From NCBI GenBank assembly GCA_021810985.1, contig JAJZQA010000062.1, positions 1 through 9,841 on the forward strand: a stretch of 9,841 nucleotides of DNA, written 5' to 3'. Positions within the stretch are counted from its first letter, which is position 1. Each line of letters starts with the position of its first letter. Below are positions 6,732 to 9,841 of this stretch, piece after piece. Position numbers and translations under genes: made by a program. The notes beneath the pieces were generated by a model that was given only the letters and a program-made list of their open reading frames with translations, did no database searches and was not told where the DNA came from. This DNA is from Deltaproteobacteria bacterium. Lineage in GTDB: Bacteria; Desulfobacterota; Desulfuromonadia; Geobacterales; Geobacteraceae.

Positions 6732-7576
6732 CCAGTTCACTTCTGTTCAATATAACTACATTGTTGTATCTCGCATCCATGCTGGCGTTCTTTGCCGCCA
6801 TAGTCAACCGTACCAAACCGTTTTTTGGTACGGCAGGAAGCTACATTGCCTTTGGCGGTCTGCTTCTGCAAACAGTCGCCATCGGCCTGCGCTGGAAAGA
6901 ATCCTATTTACTCGGCATCGGCCACGCCCCGCTTTCCAACCTGTATGAGTCAGTTGTCTTCTTTTCCTGGACGATTGTTCTCATCTACGGAATACTCGAT
7001 CTGAAGTACAGATATCGGGTCATTGGTGCTTTTGTCATGCCTTTTGCCCTGTTAGGAATGGCCTGGGCGCAACTAGGGATGAAAAGCGGAATCGAACCGC
7101 TTGTTCCGGCACTACAGAGCAACTGGCTTCTGTATCATGTCATTACCTGCTTCCTGGGATACGCAGCCTTTGCCGTTGCCTGCGGTATCTCCATCATGTA
7201 TCTGATTCGCGAGAAGCATGACAAAGTCGCACAAGCCAACGAACAGAGCATTGTCGCCACGTTTCCGCCAAGCCGGGTGCTTGACGACCTGAACTACAAG
7301 TCGATCATGATCGGCTTCCCTTTGCTGACTCTGGGAATCGTCACCGGAGCCGCCTGGGCAAACTACGCCTGGGGAACCTACTGGAGTTGGGACCCGAAAG
7401 AAACCTGGTCGCTGATTGTCTGGTTCATCTATGCGGCTTTCCTCCATGCCCGGATTACACGAGGGTGGGCCGGACGACGAGCTGCCTGGCTTTCGATCAT
7501 CGGCTTTGCCGCGACCATCTTCTGTTATCTCGGGGTGAATTTACTCCTCTCTGGGCTCCATAGTTACGGTGGGTAG
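6728..7576 (+). CDS. ccsB: Cytochrome c biogenesis protein CcsB (CcsA/ResC family)
   Basis: The 282-residue membrane protein is the haem-handling subunit of System II cytochrome c assembly. The tryptophan-rich WWD motif WGTYWSWDPKETW is at residues 215-227, where periplasmic haem is presented. Candidate axial or conserved histidines are His66 (GHAPLSNLYES), His137 (LLYHVITC), His240 (AFLHARI) and His278 (GLHSYGG). About eight hydrophobic segments run through the protein, as usual for the family. Its ATG overlaps the resB stop by four bases (6728-6731), with GGAGG-like bases upstream in the end of resB, so the two subunits are made together. In some bacteria these are fused; here they are separate. 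No cytochrome gene with CxxCH is seen elsewhere in the window, so the client proteins are not local. Confidence 0.96.
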   Translation: MTSSLLFNITTLLYLASMLAFFAAIVNRTKPFFGTAGSYIAFGGLLLQTVAIGLRWKESYLLGIGHAPLSNLYESVVFFSWTIVLIYGILDLKYRYRVIGAFVMPFALLGMAWAQLGMKSGIEPLVPALQSNWLLYHVITCFLGYAAFAVACGISIMYLIREKHDKVAQANEQSIVATFPPSRVLDDLNYKSIMIGFPLLTLGIVTGAAWANYAWGTYWSWDPKETWSLIVWFIYAAFLHARITRGWAGRRAAWLSIIGFAATIFCYLGVNLLLSGLHSYGG

Positions 7577-7597
7577 CTCGCGATTAAGTGTATCGAT

Positions 7598-7613
7598 TGT
7601 CCTGAGCAGGACA
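7598..7613. promoter_or_regulatory. Palindrome upstream of the HMA gene, possible operator
   Basis: TGTCCTG (7598-7604) and CAGGACA (7607-7613) are perfect 7-base arms with only AG between them. This compact dyad suits a dimeric repressor or activator better than an RNA hairpin. It is 44 bases before the ATG of the metal-binding gene, in a short gap after ccsB. I see no convincing -35/-10 pair, and no regulator gene is present, so the function is inferred. Confidence 0.4.
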
Positions 7614-7657
7614 TTAAAAGGCTCGTTCGTATTCATATCGGATGCAAAGGACTATCG

Positions 7658-7915
7658 ATGACCCCACAACATGCATCTCTTGAACTGAACATTCACGGCA
7701 GGGATTGCTCCGGCTGTGCCAGACACCTGGAGAGTGTTGCAAAGAGAATTGCCGGAGTGACCAAGGTAACGACACTGCTTAACGACCGTAAGGTTGTGGT
7801 GCTCTACGACCCGGCCAAGACTGCACCGGCGGTGATTTGTGAGAATATTGCGGCTGCGGGCTATGACACAATTGCCGAGGGTGTGAATGCATTGCAACCG
7901 TTTAACCATGTATGA
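7658..7915 (+). CDS. Heavy-metal-associated (HMA) domain protein, MerP/CopZ-like
   Basis: The 85-residue product is essentially a single HMA (ferredoxin-like) domain: first strand LELNIHG, metal loop GRDCSGC (Cys17 and Cys20, the CxxC site), helix ARHLESVAKRIAGV, then TKVTTLLNDRKVVVLYDPAKT and a second helix plus AAGYDTIAE. Such domains bind one soft metal ion, often Cu(I), Zn or Hg, and pass it to a partner such as a P-type ATPase. There is no signal peptide, so it acts in the cytosol, like CopZ rather than MerP. AAAGGA (7646-7651) gives good spacing to the ATG. It overlaps the following membrane-protein gene. The P-type ATPase starting at 9630 is the obvious possible partner, although that gene's own N-terminal domain lacks CxxC. 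Confidence 0.93.
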   Translation: MTPQHASLELNIHGRDCSGCARHLESVAKRIAGVTKVTTLLNDRKVVVLYDPAKTAPAVICENIAAAGYDTIAEGVNALQPFNHV

Positions 7916-8129
7916 CTGGTCGTTCAAAAAACTGAAGCGCCTGTTCGTGGCAGTCTTCGGCATTACTATTCTACTCATTGGTATTGCCATGATAGTTCTG
8001 CCCGGTCCGGCCATCGTAGTTATTCCGATTGCATTGGGCATTCTCGCCACAGAATTTGCCTGGGCGCGCAGACTGCTTCACATAGTACGGGAGCGGATAC
8101 AACGCTCTACCAGCAACTCTTCTGAGTAA
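7887..8129 (+). CDS. PGPGW-family small membrane protein
   Basis: The product is 80 residues from the ATG at 7887, or 73 from the ATG at 7908 (MYDWSFKKLKRLF). The first has GAGGG (7877-7881) before it; the second has no ribosome site but gives a more family-like N-terminus. Either start lies inside the HMA gene, so the two are translationally linked. The protein has a basic cytosolic start, a hydrophobic segment FVAVFGITILLIGIAMIVLPGPAIVVIPIALGIL forming one long or two short membrane spans around the PGP turn, and the EFAWARRLLHIV helix that ends the PGPGW (putative transmembrane) family motif. The fourth motif residue is Ala rather than Gly. The family has no firm function; sharing a transcript with a metal chaperone hints at an envelope or metal role. 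Confidence 0.82.
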   Translation: MHCNRLTMYDWSFKKLKRLFVAVFGITILLIGIAMIVLPGPAIVVIPIALGILATEFAWARRLLHIVRERIQRSTSNSSE

Positions 8130-8184
8130 GTTCCCTTCGACTCCGCTCAGGGAACAACCGTGCGCTGAGCGGAGTCGAAGCGCA
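8130..8184. repeat. REP-like inverted pair (two palindromic units)
   Basis: CTTCGACTCCGCTCAG (8135-8150) is perfectly inverted at 8165-8180 across a 14-base spacer, starting right after the PGPGW stop. Each half is also its own hairpin: GTTCCCT/AGGGAAC closes the left unit (8130-8155) and TGCGCT/AGCGCA closes the right unit (8161-8184), around a shared 12-base loop GAGCGGAGTCGA or its complement. The stem ends differ between units yet stay self-complementary, as expected for REP-type elements mobilised by TnpA-REP (RAYT) enzymes. It could also act as a bidirectional terminator. No RAYT gene is in the window. Confidence 0.75.
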
Positions 8185-8223
8185 TATTGCGAGAACACTC
8201 CTTGAAATTACTCATCGAAAATT

Positions 8224-8239
8224 CGCCCCCCTTGGGGCG
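8224..8239 (+). terminator. GC-rich hairpin, weak terminator candidate
   Basis: CGCCCC (8224-8229) pairs perfectly with GGGGCG (8234-8239) over a CCTT loop. The stem is strong, but the following bases TGGGTCGC are not a T-run, so intrinsic termination would be poor. It lies about 35 bases before the AAGGAG at 8261 and could instead be a leader structure for that site. Confidence 0.3.
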
Positions 8240-8274
8240 TGGGTCGCTAATAAAAACAAAAAGGAGAATCCAAC

Positions 8275-8304
8275 ATGAATTGCCCAATCATGTGCAGTAG
8301 TTGA
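8275..8304 (+). CDS. 9-residue mini-ORF MNCPIMCSS behind a strong ribosome site
   Basis: AAGGAG (8261-8266) stands eight bases before an ATG, as good as any ribosome site in the window, yet the frame closes after nine codons (MNCPIMCSS then TGA). It has two cysteines in a C-x3-C arrangement. It could be a leader peptide or, more likely, the surviving start of a small gene whose body was altered: a coding-like His-rich segment resumes at about 8466. Translation and any function are unproven. Confidence 0.3.
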   Translation: MNCPIMCSS

Positions 8305-8465
8305 CCTTAAGATGACTGAACGCAGGGAGTAGAAATAGATTGTTGTTCAGAATGCCGTGGTGCATGGCTTGACAGGAGAGAACTGGATAAAATCATTGAG
8401 CGGCCGTCTACTCAAACAACCGCCTCCACACAGCCTGAACCGAGTTACTAGCAGCCGGTTTCTAG

Positions 8466-8564
8466 CCAGCAACAACATATCACGATGAGCACGGCTATGG
8501 GCATGGCGGATATCAAAAGAGAAAAAACTGGCTGTCGAAGCTGTTTGACATGATGGATTTCTGC
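8466..8564 (+). pseudogene. Possible remnant of a small His/Gly/Tyr-rich protein gene
   Basis: After a TAG at 8463 the frame reads YHDEHGYGHGGYQKRKN, then WLSKLFDMMDFCG, with no ATG, GTG or TTG before the Met at 8550. The His/Gly/Tyr cluster followed by a basic patch and an amphipathic WLSKLFDMMDF helix looks like the end of a small metal-binding-type protein rather than random sequence. It also loosely resembles the HHGGYGGG repeats encoded 800 bases downstream. The frame then runs without a stop into the lipoprotein gene at 8628, so its natural end is missing. Together with the start at 8275 it may be one gene broken by insertion or frameshifts. This is an inference from composition. Confidence 0.28.
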
Positions 8565-8627
8565 GGCAGAAGGAATGTAAATCCTCACGTATTGAACGTG
8601 TACTCACTAAAACGGAGAATATACATC

Positions 8628-9176
8628 ATGAAACACATTGTCTTGATTGCTCTTATCAGCGGGATTATGGCACTATGCGGGTGCTCGTCCGAAAAGGTGC
8701 CAGCGCCGCAGCAACAGATTCCTGCCATTACGCTCTCCCCTGCAGACAAAGAAAAGCTGATGGCATTTCAAAAAGAGATTCTGAGTGTCGAAAACCTAAC
8801 GAATAAGGCTATTAAATTGGCGGTTGATGAACTAAAAAATGTCATCAGAGGTGGTGAGGTATCAGTCAGCCTACCCGCTATTATTGACAAGGCAAAAACG
8901 GAATGTCTACAGGCTGGTGAGTTACTGGCAAAAAGGGCTATCCCGGACGCGCTTCCACCCGAGGCGAAAAATCTTCTTGTCGAAGGCAAAACCGGCTTGG
9001 TTGTAGCCTATAAGGCCTATGCAGAATCATTTGATGCCATCAGAAGTTTTGTAGCGGATAAGAACCCTATGGCCCTTCTCGAATATCGAAAGAAAAATGC
9101 ATTGGCGCAGGAACAACTATCGATAGCCACCACTAAACTCAAGCAGATAATGACTGCAGCCGGAGTATCACAATGA
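8628..9176 (+). CDS. Predicted helical lipoprotein, unknown function
   Basis: The 182-residue product starts at the ATG at 8628, which has GGAG (8614-8617) ten bases upstream and opens a clean lipoprotein signal; the same frame is open further upstream, but that part would bury the signal. MKHIVLIALISGIMALCGC has lipobox LCGC with Cys19 as the modified residue, then a flexible SSEKVPAPQQQIP linker. The rest is almost entirely helix-forming and charged (SPADKEKLMAFQKEILSVENLTNKAIKLAVDELKNVI; AKTECLQAGELLAKRAIP; LVVAYKAYAESFDAIRSFVA; EYRKKNALAQEQLSIATTKLKQIM), suggesting a four-helix-bundle-type periplasmic domain. There is one further cysteine near residue 90. No family is recognised. GC content is lower than in the pump gene. 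It precedes the zinc-ribbon gene by 97 bases. Confidence 0.82.
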   Translation: MKHIVLIALISGIMALCGCSSEKVPAPQQQIPAITLSPADKEKLMAFQKEILSVENLTNKAIKLAVDELKNVIRGGEVSVSLPAIIDKAKTECLQAGELLAKRAIPDALPPEAKNLLVEGKTGLVVAYKAYAESFDAIRSFVADKNPMALLEYRKKNALAQEQLSIATTKLKQIMTAAGVSQ

Positions 9177-9273
9177 TTCCATCACCTGCAACCAAGACCA
9201 TTCAGAGTAAGTAGGTGTCGTCGTTTGGCATAAGCATCGTTGTCATCCTTCATCAATGGTAAAGGAGTAAATC

Positions 9274-9582
9274 ATGGGATTTTTTGAACGGATTTTGGGC
9301 AATTTGTTGGGCGGGCACCACGGAGGTTACGGTGGCGGGCATCACGGAGGTTACGGTGGCGGACACCACGGCGGCTACGGTAGCGGATATCCACAGGGCA
9401 GCGGCTCAGGCGGCGGCAATCCCGGCAACGTCTGCCCCAAGTGCGGCAGTGCCAATGCGAACGATGCGCGCTTCTGTCAGCAATGCGGCACCTCCCTGTT
9501 ACCTGCCAAATGTTCCGGCTGTGGCGCGGAGCTGCCGGCTGGCACCAAATTTTGCGGCCAATGCGGGATGTCCCAGCAGTAA
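9274..9582 (+). CDS. Double zinc-ribbon protein with His-Gly-Tyr repeats
   Basis: AAAGGAG (9261-9267) lies six bases before the ATG. The 102-residue product has three parts: a short amphipathic helix MGFFERILGNLLGG; a Gly-rich region with three tandem HHGGYGGG-type octapeptides (residues 15-38) and a Ser/Gly linker; and two zinc ribbons, CPKC/CQQC (Cys54, 57, 68, 71) and CSGC/CGQC (Cys80, 83, 94, 97). The ribbons fit the double-zinc-ribbon (DZR) type and should bind two Zn ions. The paired histidines could bind further Ni, Cu or Zn. There is no signal peptide or long membrane span; the N-terminal helix might touch the membrane. It is followed 47 bases later by a metal ATPase gene, which suggests metal buffering or sensing, but many such ribbons have unrelated scaffold roles. 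Confidence 0.88.
   Translation: MGFFERILGNLLGGHHGGYGGGHHGGYGGGHHGGYGSGYPQGSGSGGGNPGNVCPKCGSANANDARFCQQCGTSLLPAKCSGCGAELPAGTKFCGQCGMSQQ
9316..9387 (+). repeat. Three tandem 24-base repeats encoding HHGGYGGG
   Basis: Units at 9316-9339, 9340-9363 and 9364-9387 are in phase with the reading frame. The first two differ at two bases; the third has further third-position changes and a Gly-to-Ser codon (AGC). Copy number could vary between strains by slippage or recombination. Confidence 0.9.
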
Positions 9583-9583
9583 G

Positions 9584-9603
9584 GCAGCGCATTCTACCGC
9601 TGC
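9584..9603 (+). terminator. Hairpin after the zinc-ribbon gene, weak terminator candidate
   Basis: GCAGCG (9584-9589) pairs with CGCTGC (9598-9603) over an 8-base loop, directly after the zinc-ribbon stop. The following bases AATAAATATTTG are AT-rich but not a T-run. It may partly separate the zinc-ribbon gene from the ATPase gene starting at 9630, or be an mRNA-stabilising stem within one transcript. Confidence 0.4.
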
Positions 9604-9629
9604 AATAAATATTTGCAAGGATCAGCAAT

Positions 9630-9841
9630 ATGGCCGAAAAACTTAAACTGGACTTGCCCCTGGTCTTGCCGGACGTCGCCGATGAGCGGGACGCCTGCGT
9701 AGGGCGGATGACGGAATTGTTGCTGGCGGAAGGGTTGGAACAAATACATCTGGTCCGCGAAGACGGAATCGCCCGCCTTTGCCTGCATTACGACCCGCAG
9801 CGGCTCAGCGTGAGCCGGGTACGCGAGCTGGTGCATGCGAC
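9630..9841 (+). CDS. Probable heavy-metal P1B-type ATPase, N-terminus only (3' partial)
   Basis: AAGGA (9617-9621) lies eight bases before the ATG, and the frame is open to the window edge (71 codons). The visible part, MAEKLKLDLPLVLPDVADERDACVGRM and then GIARLCLHYDPQRLSVSRVRELVHA, has the beta-alpha-beta-beta-alpha rhythm of an N-terminal HMA-type domain. The 'LCLHYDP..LS...V..L' stretch is typical of the domain that precedes metal P-type ATPases. The usual GxCxxC loop is replaced by DERDAC with a single Cys23; Cys51 lies in the later strand. The membrane and catalytic parts (CPx, DKTGT) are beyond the edge, so the ATPase call rests on this domain and the metal-related neighbourhood. A stand-alone degenerate HMA protein is the main alternative. 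Confidence 0.65.
   Translation, partial: MAEKLKLDLPLVLPDVADERDACVGRMTELLLAEGLEQIHLVREDGIARLCLHYDPQRLSVSRVRELVHA

Larger units (their letters stand above)
8130..8627. other. Gene-poor stretch with repeats and possible gene remains
   Basis: About 500 bases have no confident gene. From left to right they hold the REP-like pair, a GC-rich hairpin (8224-8239), a strong ribosome site followed by a 9-codon mini-ORF (8275-8304), featureless sequence to about 8460 with a weak inverted repeat CTGAAC/GTTCAG (8316-8321, 8345-8350), and an open coding-like segment (8466-8564). A TTGACA at 8369-8374 has only TAAAAT 13 bases later, too close for a normal sigma-70 promoter. Confidence 0.5.

Noticed and set aside
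8369..8393. Promoter TTGACA ... TAAAAT
   Set aside because: The spacing is 13 bases, too short for a sigma-70 promoter, and the next gene is over 200 bases away.
8347..8607. Minus-strand 86-codon frame in the gene-poor stretch
   Set aside because: It uses a GTG start without a ribosome site, has no recognisable domain, and lies opposite the possible His-rich remnant.
9177..9273. Sigma-54 type promoter around TTGGCATAAGCATCG
   Set aside because: The GG element is present, but the GC element is not at the required 10-base distance.
1..9841. CRISPR array, tRNA, rRNA or insertion sequence
   Set aside because: I saw no regularly spaced direct repeats other than the in-frame octapeptide repeats, no tRNA-like cloverleaf, and no transposase frame.

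Overview
The window looks like a chromosomal metal-homeostasis region from a Geobacter-like deltaproteobacterium (Desulfuromonadales/Geobacterales). This rests on gene content: an HME-RND metal pump followed by PII-type genes, a System II (ResB/CcsB) cytochrome c assembly pair, many small exported proteins and lipoproteins, and strong AAAGGAG-type ribosome sites. The species cannot be fixed from the sequence. All convincing genes are on the + strand.

Layout. (1) 2-2911: the large C-terminal part of a CusA/CzcA-family heavy-metal efflux permease; its first ~70 residues lie off the left edge. (2) 2941-3638: two tandem, diverged PII-family trimer subunits that keep the ATP-loop signature but lack the 2-oxoglutarate-site glutamine. 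They resemble the 'PII-NG' group described next to metal RND pumps. (3) 3656-5013: a lipoprotein, a doubtful 100-residue ORF and a small secreted two-cysteine protein. (4) 5014-7576: a translationally coupled operon of an exported 113-residue protein, ResB and CcsB, the haem delivery and ligation machinery for c-type cytochromes. (5) 7658-8129: an HMA-type metal chaperone overlapping a PGPGW-family membrane protein. (6) 8130-8627: about 500 bases with no confident gene, holding a REP-like inverted pair, a GC hairpin, a strong ribosome site leading only into a 9-codon mini-ORF, and a coding-like His/Gly/Tyr fragment that may be a broken gene. (7) 8628-9582: a helical lipoprotein and a small protein with three HHGGYGGG-type repeats plus a double zinc ribbon. 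(8) 9630 to the end: the N-terminus of a probable heavy-metal P1B-type ATPase, cut by the right edge.

How the genes may work together: the RND pump exports metal ions from the periplasm/cytoplasm through an outer-membrane channel, the HMA protein and P1B ATPase handle cytosolic metal, and the PII pair may couple pump activity to adenylate state. The cytochrome c assembly genes may belong to the envelope stress response or be only neighbours. CusA and the right-hand ATPase look richer in GC than the PII/lipoprotein stretch and the 8.2-9.2 kb stretch, suggesting a mosaic history. The most notable items are the unequal PII pair beside the pump, the REP doublet with compensating stem ends, and the disrupted-looking region that follows it.
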